A stretch of DNA of 33,205 nt from Hydrogenophaga sp. (GTDB taxonomy: Bacteria; Pseudomonadota; Gammaproteobacteria; Burkholderiales; Burkholderiaceae_C): assembly GCF_030373225.1 (NCBI RefSeq), contig NZ_JAUCZG010000038.1, forward strand, positions 1-33,205, given 5' to 3'. The position numbers were made by a program, and so were the translations under genes. Positions 1 through 8,110 of the stretch are shown one piece after another (position 1 is the first letter of the stretch; each line of letters begins with the position of its first letter). The notes under the pieces were generated by a model, which saw only the letters and a program-made list of their open reading frames with translations, was not told the origin of the DNA and made no database searches.

Positions 1-54
1 CGCGAAGGTGGCCGCACCGTTGGCGCCGGCGTCGTTGCCAAGATCATCGCGTAA
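1..54 (+). CDS. tuf: Elongation factor Tu, C-terminal end (partial)
   Basis: The first 17 codons in frame, followed by TAA, read as the typical EF-Tu C-terminus (REGGRTVGAGVVAKIIA). EF-Tu is the GTPase that brings aminoacyl-tRNA to the ribosome. The rest of the gene lies upstream of the window. It stops 9 bases before rpsJ, the usual tuf-rpsJ junction in proteobacteria, so the two are probably co-transcribed. Confidence 0.93.
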   Translation, partial: REGGRTVGAGVVAKIIA

Positions 55-63
55 GGAGCGGAC

Positions 64-378
64 ATGTCTACCAAGCAAAAAATCCGCATCCGCCTGAAGG
101 CGTTTGACTACAAACTGATCGACAGCTCGGCGGCCGAGATCGTGGACACAGCCAAGCGCACCGGCGCGATCGTCAAGGGCCCTGTGCCCTTGCCGACCCG
201 CATGAAGCGTTTCGACATCCTGCGTTCGCCACACGTCAACAAGACCAGCCGCGACCAGCTCGAAATCCGCACCCACCAGCGCCTGATGGACATCGTGGAT
301 CCCACCGACAAGACGGTGGACGCCCTGATGAAGCTCGACCTGCCGGCTGGCGTGGACGTCGAGATCAAGCTGCAGTAA
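64..378 (+). CDS. rpsJ: 30S ribosomal protein S10
   Basis: This 104-residue protein has the normal S10 length and the family's typical sequence, including [17 protein letters not shown] at the N-terminus, GPVPLPTR near residues 40-47 and the C-terminal [14 protein letters not shown]10 sits in the head of the small subunit and, as NusE, also joins NusB in antitermination complexes. A GGAGCGGAC sequence precedes the ATG. It follows tuf by 9 bases, but unlike the textbook S10 operon it is separated from rplC by 224 bases holding a hairpin and a promoter. It may therefore be expressed mainly with tuf. Confidence 0.97.
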   Translation: MSTKQKIRIRLKAFDYKLIDSSAAEIVDTAKRTGAIVKGPVPLPTRMKRFDILRSPHVNKTSRDQLEIRTHQRLMDIVDPTDKTVDALMKLDLPAGVDVEIKLQ

Positions 379-388
379 CTGCGGCTCT

Positions 389-423
389 CAAGCCAACCAG
401 CGCTTCATGCGCTGGTTGGCTTG
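389..423 (+). terminator. Strong hairpin after rpsJ (possible attenuator or terminator)
   Basis: A perfect 15-bp stem (389-403 pairing with 409-423) encloses the loop TTCAT, 10 bases after the rpsJ stop. It is followed by GCACAAACAAAG rather than a run of T, so it is not a canonical intrinsic terminator. It could slow or partly stop transcription from tuf-rpsJ or protect the upstream mRNA 3' end. Its right arm ends at the -35 box of the next promoter. Confidence 0.6.
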
Positions 424-449
424 CACAAACAAAGCCCGCTGGTTATACT
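421..449 (+). promoter_or_regulatory. Predicted sigma-70 promoter for rplC-rpsQ
   Basis: TTGCAC (421-426) and TATACT (444-449) are separated by exactly 17 bases, each matching the sigma-70 consensus at four or five positions. Transcription would begin near 456 and give a leader of about 147 bases before rplC. The -35 overlaps the descending arm of the hairpin at 389-423. Confidence 0.7.
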
Positions 450-455
450 GGCAGG

Positions 456-602
456 CTTTTCCGGATTTCGGTCCGGGGAGTTCGGTTTTGCCGATGCGGC
501 CTGTCAATGATGCAGGTCGTACCCTTAAAACGTGTCGGCGCCCTTCGGGGAAGTCGATGCACCATCAGCCCCGGCCAATTGAAGTCGGGAACGGAGAAAA
601 CA
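456..602 (+). promoter_or_regulatory. Long untranslated leader of rplC, candidate ribosomal-protein control region
   Basis: About 147 bases lie between the predicted start site and the rplC ATG, with no convincing small gene. Short hairpins can be drawn, such as CCGGA...TCCGG around 462-477 and GGCCTG...CAGGTC around 498-518, and a GGAGAAAACA sequence precedes the ATG. In E. coli the S10 operon leader, upstream of rpsJ, is the target of L4 autoregulation. Here the comparable leader lies after rpsJ. A regulatory function is inferred, not shown. Confidence 0.4.
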
Positions 603-1274
603 ATGAGTCTTAGCAACTCCCTCGGGTTGTTGGGTCGCAAGGTGGGCATGATGCGTCTGTTCACCGATGACGGGGACGCAGTTCCTGTCACGGTGGTCGA
701 TGTGTCGAACAACCGTGTGACACAGGTCAAAACCCTGGCCCATGATGGCTACGATGCACTGCAGGTCACCTTTGGTGCCCGTCGTGCTTCCCGCGTGACC
801 AAGCCCGAAGCGGGCCACCTGGCCAAGGCCGGTGTTGAAGCGGGCGAGATCATCCAGGAATTCCGCGTCGCCTCCGACGTCGCTGCCCAGTACCAGCCCG
901 GTGCCGTGGTGGCCCCCAACGCGATCTTCGCGGTGGGCCAGAAGGTGGACGTGCAAGGCACTTCGATCGGTAAAGGCTTTGCCGGCACCATCAAGCGCCA
1001 CAATTTCAAATCGCAGCGCGCATCGCACGGCAACAGCCGTTCGCACAACGTGCCAGGTTCCATCTCCATGGCTCAGGATCCGGGTCGCGTGTTTCCGGGC
1101 AAGAAAATGACCGGCCACATGGGCGATGACACCAAAACCATCCAGAACCTCGACATCGTGCGCGTGGACGAAGCCCGTCAGCTGCTCATGATCCGCGGCG
1201 CTGTGCCCGGCTCGAACGGCGGTTTCCTGACCGTGCGTCCTGCCATCAAGGCCAAATCCAAGGGAGCAAACTGA
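603..1274 (+). CDS. rplC: 50S ribosomal protein L3
   Basis: This 223-residue protein begins [17 protein letters not shown], the family's N-terminus. L3 is an early-assembling 23S rRNA-binding protein whose extension approaches the peptidyl-transferase centre. The motif [18 protein letters not shown] near residues 150-170 is the conserved loop that carries the methylated glutamine in E. coli L3. The ATG at 603 is preceded by GGAGAAAACA. An in-frame ATG at 507 would add 32 residues absent from the family and lies in the leader. The stop overlaps the rplD start by one base (TGATG), so L3 and L4 are probably translationally coupled. Confidence 0.97.
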   Translation: MSLSNSLGLLGRKVGMMRLFTDDGDAVPVTVVDVSNNRVTQVKTLAHDGYDALQVTFGARRASRVTKPEAGHLAKAGVEAGEIIQEFRVASDVAAQYQPGAVVAPNAIFAVGQKVDVQGTSIGKGFAGTIKRHNFKSQRASHGNSRSHNVPGSISMAQDPGRVFPGKKMTGHMGDDTKTIQNLDIVRVDEARQLLMIRGAVPGSNGGFLTVRPAIKAKSKGAN

Positions 1275-1894
1275 TGCAAGTTGAACTCCTGAACGACCAG
1301 GGTCAGTCGTCGTCCAACGTGGACGTGCCTGAAACCGTGTTTGGTCGCGATTACAACGAAGCCCTGATCCACCAGCTTGTGGTGGCCTACCAGGCGAACG
1401 CCCGTCAAGGCACGCGTGCACAAAAAGACCGCCAGATGGTCAAGCACTCGACCAAGAAGCCGTTCAAGCAAAAGGGCACGGGCCGCGCCCGTGCCGGTAT
1501 GACGTCATCGCCCCTGTGGCGTGGCGGCGGCCGGATTTTCCCGAACAGCCCCGACGAGAACTTCACCCAGAAGATCAACAAGAAGATGTACCGCGCCGGC
1601 ATGGCGTCCATCTTCTCGCAACTGGTGCGCGAAGGCCGTCTGGCCGTGGTCGACTCCATGAAGGTGGACTCGCCCAAGACCAAGCAACTGGCCGACAAAT
1701 TCAAGGCCATGAACCTGCAATCGGTTCTGGTGATCGCCGACGAAGTCGACGAAAACCTGTACCTCGCCTCGCGCAACCTGCCCAACGTGCTGGTGGTCGA
1801 GCCGCGTTACGCCGACCCGCTGTCGCTGGTGCATTACAAGAAGGTCATCGTCACCAAGGCGGCGATCGACCAGCTCAAGGAGATGTTCGCATGA
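1274..1894 (+). CDS. rplD: 50S ribosomal protein L4
   Basis: This 206-residue L4 has the extended loop typical of the family ([22 protein letters not shown], about residues 64-85), which reaches the exit tunnel. L4 binds 23S rRNA and in E. coli represses its own operon by acting on the S10 leader. Here it would have to act on a different leader, since the candidate region lies directly before rplC. It overlaps rplC by one base and rplW by four (ATGA at 1891), which fits tight coupling. Confidence 0.97.
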   Translation: MQVELLNDQGQSSSNVDVPETVFGRDYNEALIHQLVVAYQANARQGTRAQKDRQMVKHSTKKPFKQKGTGRARAGMTSSPLWRGGGRIFPNSPDENFTQKINKKMYRAGMASIFSQLVREGRLAVVDSMKVDSPKTKQLADKFKAMNLQSVLVIADEVDENLYLASRNLPNVLVVEPRYADPLSLVHYKKVIVTKAAIDQLKEMFA

Positions 1895-2205
1895 GCGTCA
1901 CAAAATACGACGAAGGCCGCCTGATGCAGGTCCTCGTGGCACCGATCGTGTCCGAGAAGGCCACCCAGGTCGCCGAGCAGACCAACGCCGTGATGTTCAA
2001 GGTGTTGCGCGATGCTTCCAAGCCCGAGATCAAGGCCGCTGTCGAACTGATGTTCAAGGTGCAGGTCAAGGGCGTGTCCGTGCTCAATCAAAAGGGCAAG
2101 GCCAAGCGCTTTGGCAAGACCGTGGGTCGTCGCGACCACGTTCGCAAGGCGTACGTGACCCTCATGCCGGGTCAAGAGCTGAACTTCGGTGGGGAGGGCG
2201 TTTAA
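1891..2205 (+). CDS. rplW: 50S ribosomal protein L23
   Basis: This 104-residue protein starts at the ATG that overlaps the rplD stop. L23 lies at the tunnel exit and is a docking site for trigger factor and SRP. Family features include [12 protein letters not shown] near residues 14-25, [16 protein letters not shown] in the middle and the basic [21 protein letters not shown] stretch. A longer in-frame reading from 1516 runs antiparallel in character to rplD and is a shadow, so the 1891 start is used. Confidence 0.96.
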   Translation: MSVTKYDEGRLMQVLVAPIVSEKATQVAEQTNAVMFKVLRDASKPEIKAAVELMFKVQVKGVSVLNQKGKAKRFGKTVGRRDHVRKAYVTLMPGQELNFGGEGV

Positions 2206-2207
2206 TC

Positions 2208-3032
2208 ATGGCAGTCATCAAGATGAAACCCACCTCGCCAGGCCGTCGCGGCATGGTGAAGGTGACGCGTGACCACCTGCACAAGGGTGAGGGCTACGCG
2301 CCGCTGCTGGAGCCTCAGTTCCAGAAGGCTGGCCGCAACAACAACGGCCACATCACCACCCGCCACAAAGGCGGTGGTCACAAGCATCACTACCGCGTTG
2401 TCGACTTCCGTCGCAACAAGGACGGCATCCCGGCCAAGGTCGAGCGCATCGAATACGACCCGAACCGCACGGCGCACATTGCACTGGTGTGCTACGCCGA
2501 CGGCGAGCGCCGCTACATCATCGCGCCCCGTGGCGTCGAGGTGGGCGCAACGCTGTTGTCTGGTTCGGAGTCGCCAATTCGCGTCGGCAACACCCTGCCG
2601 ATCCGCAACATTCCGGTCGGCTCGACCATCCACTGCATCGAGCTGCAGGTCGGCAAGGGCGCCCAGATCGCCCGCTCCGCCGGCGCCTCGGCCGTGCTGC
2701 TCGCTCGTGAAGGCATCTATGCCCAGGTTCGCATGCGCTCCGGCGAGGTCCGCAAGGTCCATGTCGATTGCCGTGCCACCATCGGTGAAGTGTCCAACCA
2801 GGAACACAGCCTGCGCCAGTTGGGCAAGGCCGGTGTCAAGCGCCACATGGGCATTCGCCCGACCGTTCGCGGTACCGCGATGAACCCGATCGACCACCCG
2901 CACGGTGGTGGTGAAGGCAAGACCGGCGAAGGCCGCGCTCCGGTGGATCCGTGGGGCAACCTGACCAAGGGCTACCGCACCCGCAACAACCGCCGCACGC
3001 AGTCGATGATCGTCTCGCGTCGCAAGAAGTAA
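2208..3032 (+). CDS. rplB: 50S ribosomal protein L2
   Basis: This 274-residue L2 matches the family's usual length. L2 is needed for subunit association and for the peptidyl-transferase region of 23S rRNA. The conserved [18 protein letters not shown] block near residues 225-242 contains the histidine linked to activity in E. coli L2, and the C-terminus is the usual basic tail ending in SRRKK. It starts two bases after the rplW stop, with the GGGGAGG ribosome-binding sequence inside the end of rplW. Confidence 0.97.
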   Translation: MAVIKMKPTSPGRRGMVKVTRDHLHKGEGYAPLLEPQFQKAGRNNNGHITTRHKGGGHKHHYRVVDFRRNKDGIPAKVERIEYDPNRTAHIALVCYADGERRYIIAPRGVEVGATLLSGSESPIRVGNTLPIRNIPVGSTIHCIELQVGKGAQIARSAGASAVLLAREGIYAQVRMRSGEVRKVHVDCRATIGEVSNQEHSLRQLGKAGVKRHMGIRPTVRGTAMNPIDHPHGGGEGKTGEGRAPVDPWGNLTKGYRTRNNRRTQSMIVSRRKK

Positions 3033-3044
3033 AGGGTTGACAAC

Positions 3045-3320
3045 ATGACTCGCTCACTCAAAAAAGGCCCCTTCGTTGACCATCACCTGATGGCCAAAGT
3101 GGAGAAGGCCGTGTCCACCAAGGACAAAAAGCCCGTCAAGACCTGGTCGCGTCGCTCGATGATCCTGCCCGATTTCATCGGCCTGACCATCGCCGTACAC
3201 AACGGCAAACAGCACGTGCCCGTGTACATCACCGATCAGATGGTTGGACACAAGCTCGGCGAGTTTTCGCTGACGCGAACGTTCAAGGGCCATCCGGCCG
3301 ACAAAAAAGCGAAGAAGTAA
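3045..3320 (+). CDS. rpsS: 30S ribosomal protein S19
   Basis: This 91-residue S19 begins [15 protein letters not shown] and contains the conserved [19 protein letters not shown] region. S19 binds 16S rRNA in the head of the 30S subunit together with S13. It sits 12 bases after rplB in the standard operon order. Confidence 0.97.
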   Translation: MTRSLKKGPFVDHHLMAKVEKAVSTKDKKPVKTWSRRSMILPDFIGLTIAVHNGKQHVPVYITDQMVGHKLGEFSLTRTFKGHPADKKAKK

Positions 3321-3329
3321 GGAACAACC

Positions 3330-3659
3330 ATGGAAACCCGTTCAATCGTTCGAGGCGTCCGCCTCTCGGTCGACAAAGGCCGACTGGTTGCCGACCTGAT
3401 TCGTGGCAAAAAAGTCGATCAGGCCCTCAACATCCTGGCGTTCACGCAGAAGAAGGCCGCCGGCATCGTCAAGAAGGCTCTTGAGTCGGCCATCGCCAAC
3501 GCCGAACACAACGACGGCGCCGACATCGACGAGCTGAAGGTCACGACCATCTACGTCGAACAAGGCACCACGCTCAAGCGCTTCTCGGCCCGCGCCAAAG
3601 GCCGCGGCAACCGCATCAGCAAACCCACGTGTCACATCTACGTGACGGTTGGCAACTGA
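3330..3659 (+). CDS. rplV: 50S ribosomal protein L22
   Basis: This 109-residue L22 has the family's [18 protein letters not shown] start and a C-terminal beta-hairpin region ([17 protein letters not shown], about residues 80-96) that lines the exit tunnel, where macrolide-resistance changes occur in other bacteria. AAGGAACAACC precedes the ATG. It begins 9 bases after rpsS. Confidence 0.97.
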   Translation: METRSIVRGVRLSVDKGRLVADLIRGKKVDQALNILAFTQKKAAGIVKKALESAIANAEHNDGADIDELKVTTIYVEQGTTLKRFSARAKGRGNRISKPTCHIYVTVGN

Positions 3660-3674
3660 AGAGGTCACAGGAAT

Positions 3675-4553
3675 ATGGGACAAAAAATCAACCCCACCGG
3701 GTTCCGCCTCGCCATTTCGCGCAACTGGGCCAGCCGCTGGTACGCGAGCAACCGTGACTTCGCCGGCATGTTGGCCGAAGACATCAAGGTGCGCGAGTAC
3801 CTCAAGGGCAAGCTGAAGAACGCCGCCGTTTCGCGCGTCGTGATCGAGCGCCCCGCCAAGAACGCCCGCATCACCATTTACTCGGCACGTCCGGGCGTGG
3901 TGATCGGCAAGAAAGGCGAAGACATCGAGAAGCTGAAGAAAGAACTGGCCGCCAAGCTCGGCGTGCCGGTCGCGGTCAACATCGAAGAAGTGCGCAAGCC
4001 TGAAATCGATGCCAAGCTGATCGCCGACAGCATCACGCAGCAGCTCGAAAAACGCATCATGTTCCGTCGCGCCATGAAACGCGCGATGCAGAACGCGATG
4101 CGCCTGGGTGCACAGGGCATCAAGATCATGTCGTCGGGCCGCCTGAACGGCATCGAGATCGCCCGTTGCGAGTGGTACCGCGAAGGTCGCGTGCCACTTC
4201 ACACCCTGCGCGCCGACATTGACTATGGCACGTCCGAAGCCAAGACCACCTACGGCATCATCGGTGTCAAGGTCTGGGTCTACAAAGGCGATACCCTGGG
4301 CCGCAACGATGCGCCCGTGGCCGCCGAGCCCCGTGCTGAAGAGGAGCGTCGCCCCCGTGGTCCGCGCCGTGAGCGTCCTGCAGGTCCCCCTGCGCGCGCT
4401 GCGGTTCGTCGCCCAGGTGCCAACGCCGCTCCGGCTGACGGCAGCGACAAGCCCGCTGTTGCCACCGACGGAACCGAAACCAAACCCGCCGTTAAGCGCG
4501 TTCGCAAAGACGCCGCGCCCGCATCTGCAGCTGCGGACGGCAAAGGAGAATAA
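3675..4553 (+). CDS. rpsC: 30S ribosomal protein S3 with extended C-terminal tail
   Basis: S3 lies at the mRNA entry channel of the 30S subunit. The N-terminal part has the KH RNA-binding motif with the GxxG loop in [13 protein letters not shown] (about residues 75-87), and the ribosomal S3 C-terminal domain ends near residue 211 ([11 protein letters not shown]). The protein then continues for about 80 more residues, rich in Ala, Pro, Arg and Glu, to a total of 292 residues, against 233 in E. coli. Similar low-complexity tails occur on S3 in Comamonadaceae. Base composition and frame are uniform, so this is not a fusion to another gene. The tail is probably disordered. Confidence 0.96.
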   Translation: MGQKINPTGFRLAISRNWASRWYASNRDFAGMLAEDIKVREYLKGKLKNAAVSRVVIERPAKNARITIYSARPGVVIGKKGEDIEKLKKELAAKLGVPVAVNIEEVRKPEIDAKLIADSITQQLEKRIMFRRAMKRAMQNAMRLGAQGIKIMSSGRLNGIEIARCEWYREGRVPLHTLRADIDYGTSEAKTTYGIIGVKVWVYKGDTLGRNDAPVAAEPRAEEERRPRGPRRERPAGPPARAAVRRPGANAAPADGSDKPAVATDGTETKPAVKRVRKDAAPASAAADGKGE

Positions 4554-4555
4554 AC

Positions 4556-4972
4556 ATGTTGCAACCTGCACGCCGCAAATTCCGCAAGGAACAAAAAGGC
4601 CGCAATACCGGTGTCGCCACCAGCGGCGCCACCGTCGCCTTCGGTGATTTCGGACTGAAGTCCACCGACCGCGGCCGCCTGACGGCTCGCCAGATCGAAG
4701 CCGCGCGTCGCGCGATTTCCCGTCACGTCAAACGTGGCGGCCGGATCTGGATCCGCGTCTTCCCGGACAAGCCGATTTCCCAGAAACCCGCCGAGGTCCG
4801 CATGGGCAATGGCAAGGGTTCGGTGGAGTACTACGTGGCCGAGATCCAGCCCGGCAAGGTGCTGTACGAGATCGTCGGTGTGCCCGAGCAGCTGGCCCGC
4901 GAAGCGTTCCAGCTGGCCGCTGCCAAACTTCCCTTGCGCACCACGTTCGTGACGCGCTTGTTGGGTCAGTGA
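4556..4972 (+). CDS. rplP: 50S ribosomal protein L16
   Basis: This 138-residue L16 begins [17 protein letters not shown] and contains the conserved [23 protein letters not shown] segment (about residues 60-82). The arginine hydroxylated in E. coli (Arg81) falls in this segment. L16 contacts the tRNA acceptor arm near the A site. It starts two bases after rpsC, with AAAGGAGAA overlapping the end of that gene as ribosome-binding site. Confidence 0.97.
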   Translation: MLQPARRKFRKEQKGRNTGVATSGATVAFGDFGLKSTDRGRLTARQIEAARRAISRHVKRGGRIWIRVFPDKPISQKPAEVRMGNGKGSVEYYVAEIQPGKVLYEIVGVPEQLAREAFQLAAAKLPLRTTFVTRLLGQ

Positions 4973-4988
4973 TTCAGGAGAACTCAAG

Positions 4989-5195
4989 ATGAAAACTGCT
5001 GAACTGCGCCAAAAGGATGTGGCCGGCCTCGAAGCCGAAGTGAAATCGCTGCAAAAGGCCCACTTCGGTCTGCGCATGCAAAAAGCCACGCAACAACTCA
5101 ACAACAACGCCGTGCTGGGCGACACCCGCCGCGCCATCGCTCGTGCCAAGACCATCCTGGCCGAGAAGCAACGCAACGCGGCTTCGGCCAAATAA
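4989..5195 (+). CDS. rpmC: 50S ribosomal protein L29
   Basis: This 68-residue, mostly helical and charged protein has the L29 pattern ([19 protein letters not shown], then [16 protein letters not shown]). L29 sits beside L23 at the tunnel exit. CAGGAGAACTCAAG precedes the ATG. It lies 16 bases after rplP and 9 bases before rpsQ. Confidence 0.96.
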   Translation: MKTAELRQKDVAGLEAEVKSLQKAHFGLRMQKATQQLNNNAVLGDTRRAIARAKTILAEKQRNAASAK

Positions 5196-5204
5196 GGAGT
5201 GACC

Positions 5205-5474
5205 ATGACGGAAGCTAAAACATCCCTCAAGCGCACCTTGATCGGCAAGGTCGTCAGCGACAAGCGCGCCAAGACCGTGACGGTCTTGGTCGAGCGTCGC
5301 GTGAAGCACGAGCTCTACGACAAGATCGTGGCCAAGTCGAGCAAGTACCACGCCCATGATGAAAAGGGCGAGTACAAGACCGGCGACATGATCGAAATCA
5401 CCGAGAGCCGCCCGCTGTCGAAGACGAAAAACTGGGTCGCGACCCGCCTGGTCCAGAAGGCCGAGCTGGTTTAA
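5205..5474 (+). CDS. rpsQ: 30S ribosomal protein S17
   Basis: This 89-residue primary 16S rRNA-binding protein has the S17 OB-fold pattern ([27 protein letters not shown] and the C-terminal [19 protein letters not shown]). The ATG at 5205 is chosen because AAGGAG at 5194-5199 sits five bases upstream. A GTG at 5199 is in frame but is part of that ribosome-binding site. In many bacteria S17 is followed directly by L14 and the spc operon. Here a terminator and an unrelated gene follow. Confidence 0.96.
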   Translation: MTEAKTSLKRTLIGKVVSDKRAKTVTVLVERRVKHELYDKIVAKSSKYHAHDEKGEYKTGDMIEITESRPLSKTKNWVATRLVQKAELV

Positions 5475-5506
5475 GCCCGATTCGCGCTGCCCGCAGCGCC
5501 GAACTG

Positions 5507-5540
5507 AAAAGCGACCGACAATGCCGGTCGCTTTTTCTTT
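5507..5540 (+). terminator. Intrinsic terminator of the ribosomal protein operon
   Basis: An 11-bp perfect stem (5507-5517 with 5525-5535, core GCGACCG/CGGTCGC) and a 7-base loop run into TTTTTCTTTTT. It lies 32 bases after rpsQ and is a textbook rho-independent terminator, so the transcript does not continue into spc genes. Confidence 0.92.
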
Positions 5541-5606
5541 TTCCGGGACCGATTGTTCGGTCCCTCACACCACGGCTCACAAGCCCGAAACCACTAGGAG
5601 CATTGC

Positions 5607-6119
5607 ATGATTCAGGTTGGCGAAAAGATCCCGGCAGCAACGTTGATGGAGTACAGCGAAGTCGAAGGCAACGGTTGCAGCATCGGCCCCAATGCCGTGG
5701 ATGCACACAAGGCCGCGGCCGGCAAAACGATCGCCGTCTTCGCGCTTCCGGGTGCCTTCACCCCGACCTGTTCGGCCAAGCATGTGCCCGGCTTCGTGGA
5801 ACACGCCGCCGACTTCAAGGCCGCCGGGGTGGACGAGATCTGGTGCCTGAGCGTGAATGACGCCTTCGTGATGGGCGCGTGGGCGCGGGACCAGAAGACC
5901 GGCGACAAGGTTCGCATGCTGGCCGACGGCAGCGCCGATTTCGCCAAGGCCACTGGCCTCACACTGGATCTGACCGGTCGCGGCATGGGCCTGCGCAGCA
6001 ACCGCTATTCGATGCTGATCAAGGACGGCGTGGTGAAGGCGCTCAACGTGGAAGCGCCGGGCAAGTTCGAGGTGAGCGACGCCGCCACCTTGCTGGCCCA
6101 GGCCAAGGCCGGCGTCTGA
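5607..6119 (+). CDS. Peroxiredoxin, Prx5/AhpE-like thiol peroxidase
   Basis: This 170-residue cytoplasmic protein carries the peroxiredoxin-5 signature FALPGAFTPTCSAKHVPGF. The peroxidatic cysteine is Cys55, with Thr52 and Pro53 before it. It would reduce H2O2 and alkyl hydroperoxides using glutathione/glutaredoxin or thioredoxin. Cys24 and a cysteine in EIWCLSVND are other thiols, and a resolving role for either is uncertain. TAGGAG precedes the ATG by 6-7 bases. It is a single-gene unit: terminators lie before it (from rpsQ) and after it. No OxyR-type site was recognised. Confidence 0.93.
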   Translation: MIQVGEKIPAATLMEYSEVEGNGCSIGPNAVDAHKAAAGKTIAVFALPGAFTPTCSAKHVPGFVEHAADFKAAGVDEIWCLSVNDAFVMGAWARDQKTGDKVRMLADGSADFAKATGLTLDLTGRGMGLRSNRYSMLIKDGVVKALNVEAPGKFEVSDAATLLAQAKAGV

Positions 6120-6134
6120 GCACGAGGTCTTGAG

Positions 6135-6169
6135 AAAAAGCCGCCGGTGGCGACACCGGCGGCTTTTTT
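6135..6169 (+). terminator. Bidirectional intrinsic terminator
   Basis: The stem AAAAAGCCGCCGGTG (6135-6149) pairs with 6154-6168 around a 4-base loop, with T6 on the right and A5 on the left. It can terminate both the peroxiredoxin gene and the convergent acetyltransferase gene. Confidence 0.92.
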
Positions 6170-6194
6170 CATGGGCTGTGGCAGCGCGCCGGCC

Positions 6195-6692
6195 TCAGAG
6201 GCTCACTTTGAGGTAGTGCGCGCCCGGTATGGGGTTGTGATAGTAGGGCGCCACCTCGACAAAGCCGGCCTCCTGGTACAGCGCACGTGCGGTCTCCATG
6301 TCGCTGAGCGTGTCGAGCAGCATGGTGGTGTAGCCGGCGAGCCGGGCGTCGCTCATGACCTGTTCCACCAGCAGCCGGCCCAGACCAAAGCCACGGAATG
6401 GTCGGCGCACATACAGGCGCTTCATCTCGCAGGCGTCCAGGTGGTCGGTGTTGGTGAGAGGGCGAAACGCACAGCATCCCGCGGGCTCGCCGTCCACGCT
6501 GGCCAGAAACACGGAACCGGCAGGCGCCGCGTAGTCGCCGGGCAGTCCGGCGAGTTCCGCACCGAACCCCTGAAAGCACAGGTCGATGCCCATGTCCGCC
6601 TGGTAGTCCAGGAACAGCGCACGGACCGTGTCCAGGTCGTCGGGGAATCGGGCCAGCCGGAGCGTGACGTCGGCTGTGTTGGAGGGCTTCAT
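6195..6692 (-). CDS. GNAT family N-acetyltransferase
   Basis: This 165-residue protein has the GNAT fold pattern. The acetyl-CoA-binding motif A is MKRLYVRRPFRGFGLGRLLVE (about residues 90-110, with the R-x-x-G-x-G/A element in RGFGLG), and motif B includes ALYQEAGFVEV near the C-terminus. It transfers acetyl from acetyl-CoA to an unknown amine. The neighbours give no clue to the substrate. It lies 66 bases after the cytochrome b561 gene on the same strand. A TATAGT hexamer at 6729-6734 in that gap could belong to its own promoter, but no good -35 is visible. Confidence 0.9.
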   Translation of the reverse strand: MKPSNTADVTLRLARFPDDLDTVRALFLDYQADMGIDLCFQGFGAELAGLPGDYAAPAGSVFLASVDGEPAGCCAFRPLTNTDHLDACEMKRLYVRRPFRGFGLGRLLVEQVMSDARLAGYTTMLLDTLSDMETARALYQEAGFVEVAPYYHNPIPGAHYLKVSL

Positions 6693-6758
6693 TCGTTGGC
6701 GAGGGGGGCTGGGGAGCGCGGGAAAGCCACTATACGACCAAGTCGGTGCCGGGAGCCA

Positions 6759-7433
6759 TCAGAAGGCGTTGCCCAACTGGACCAGCCAGGCGACAGCCCC
6801 GGCGCACACGGCCAGGATCACCAGCGCGCGCGAGCGCGACGCAACGGTGTCGCGTGACTGCGGCAGATGGAGGCCTGCCGCCACCTGTTTGTCGCCCAGC
6901 ACCATGGGCTGCACCAGGCTGTCTTTCTTGACCCACTTGTAGAAGAGGATGGCCGCTATGTGCAGCACCACCAGCGCGATCACGATGAACTTGCCCACAT
7001 TCTTGTGGTATCCGGTTGCCAGCGCCACGGTGTCGCCCGAGACAAATCGAACGAGAGGCCCGAAGAAGGAGATTTCGTCGTCGCTCATGAGGCCGGTTCC
7101 CACCTGTGCCAGCAAGATCAACAGCAGCGCAAACACCGACAGAGCCCCCAGGGGCGAGTGGCCGACCCGGTGTTCTGGCCGGGCCTGACCGCGCAAGTAG
7201 GCCAGTACCGCAGACGGTGCAAACAGAAAAGTGCCAAAGCGCGACCAATGCCCGCCCACAAATCCCCAGACCAGGCGAAACAACAGCAGGGTGAGCACCG
7301 CATAGCCCAGCCGCAGGTGCCAGTTCATCCAGTTGCCGCCCACGTTGGCGGTGATCACGAGGCCGACGACGGCGGCCGCGAGCAGCCAGTGGAAGAGCCG
7401 GGTGGGCAGGTCCCAGACGCGAATGGTTTGCAT
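6759..7433 (-). CDS. Cytochrome b561-type membrane protein
   Basis: This 224-residue inner-membrane protein has four to five hydrophobic segments and the pattern of the bacterial cytochrome b561 / Ni-Fe-hydrogenase b-subunit family. Visible features are RVWDLPTRLFHWLL at the N-terminus (His near residue 14), NWHLRLGYA (candidate haem histidine near 39), HSPLGALSVFALLL (near 92) and LVVLHIAAILFYKWVKKDSLV (near 156). It probably passes electrons between a soluble cytochrome and the quinone pool. The start at 7433 is chosen because the WDLPTRLFHW motif begins the family. An in-frame start at 7514 would add 27 atypical residues. The gene diverges from a cytochrome c' gene, a likely partner. Confidence 0.92.
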   Translation of the reverse strand: MQTIRVWDLPTRLFHWLLAAAVVGLVITANVGGNWMNWHLRLGYAVLTLLLFRLVWGFVGGHWSRFGTFLFAPSAVLAYLRGQARPEHRVGHSPLGALSVFALLLILLAQVGTGLMSDDEISFFGPLVRFVSGDTVALATGYHKNVGKFIVIALVVLHIAAILFYKWVKKDSLVQPMVLGDKQVAAGLHLPQSRDTVASRSRALVILAVCAGAVAWLVQLGNAF

Positions 7434-7578
7434 GGTGAAGACAGCGCAGTTCAAAGGTGAGTGGAGCCAGGGGGCATGCCGTCGGTTCCAGGGGAACTTG
7501 AACGATGTCGGCACACTCTCGCACGGGCAGCACCTTCGCTGCCTTTACTTTTGTATTCAACCACGCTCAGGAGTGTTC

Positions 7579-8031
7579 ATGAAAATTCTCGCCCCATTGG
7601 CCATGGCCGTTGCGTTTGCCAGTTTGTCTGCCCCGGCATTCGCTCAATTCCAGAAGCCCGAGGATGCCGTGAAGTACCGCAAGGCGGCCTTCACCGTGAT
7701 GGCCAGCCACTTCGGGCGTGTGGGCGCCATGGCCAACGGCCGTGTCCCGTTCGATGCGAAGGTGGCGGCAGACAGCTCGGCCATCGTCGAGACCATGAGC
7801 AAACTGCCCTGGGAGGGTTTTGGTCCCGGCACCGACAAGGGCGATACCCGTGCGCTGCCGGCCATCTGGACCGAGCAGGCCAAGTTCAAGGAGGGCGCTG
7901 ACAAACTGCAGGCCGAGGCGACCAAGCTGAGCGCTGCTGCCAAGACGGGCAACCTCGAGGCCGTGAAGACCGCCTTTGGCGCTGTGGGGCAGACCTGCAA
8001 GGCCTGCCACGACGCCTACCGCAAGGACTGA
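7579..8031 (+). CDS. Cytochrome c'/c556 family periplasmic protein
   Basis: This 150-residue protein has a Sec signal peptide (cleavage near Ala22, SAPAFA|QF) and a four-helix cytochrome c' body with a C-terminal haem motif CKACH (Cys140, Cys143, His144). Met41 in AAFTVMASHFG is at the usual distal position, favouring a six-coordinate c556-like haem. If that Met is not a ligand, it would be a five-coordinate c' able to bind NO. CAGGAG precedes the ATG at 7579. The longer in-frame reading from 7333 lies inside the divergent cytochrome b561 gene and is rejected. A terminator follows. Confidence 0.94.
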   Translation: MKILAPLAMAVAFASLSAPAFAQFQKPEDAVKYRKAAFTVMASHFGRVGAMANGRVPFDAKVAADSSAIVETMSKLPWEGFGPGTDKGDTRALPAIWTEQAKFKEGADKLQAEATKLSAAAKTGNLEAVKTAFGAVGQTCKACHDAYRKD

Positions 8032-8058
8032 TGGCACCTGCCGCCGGGCCTTCGAGGC

Positions 8059-8088
8059 AAAAAGCCGGGATCGAGGTCCCGGCTTTTT
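8059..8088 (+). terminator. Intrinsic terminator after cytochrome c'
   Basis: AAAAAGCCGGGA (8059-8070) pairs perfectly with TCCCGGCTTTTT (8077-8088) around a 6-base loop. The symmetric A and T runs allow it to end transcription from both the cytochrome gene and the convergent thioredoxin-like gene. Confidence 0.92.
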
Positions 8089-8110
8089 GTTGTCTGATGT
8101 TTTCGGCGCC

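Noticed and set aside
389..423. Calling the post-rpsJ hairpin a definite terminator
   Set aside because: The stem is excellent but no T run follows, so it is reported only as a possible attenuator.
3342..4571. 409-codon minus-strand frame opposite rplV and rpsC
   Set aside because: Antisense shadow of strongly conserved ribosomal protein genes, without its own start signals.
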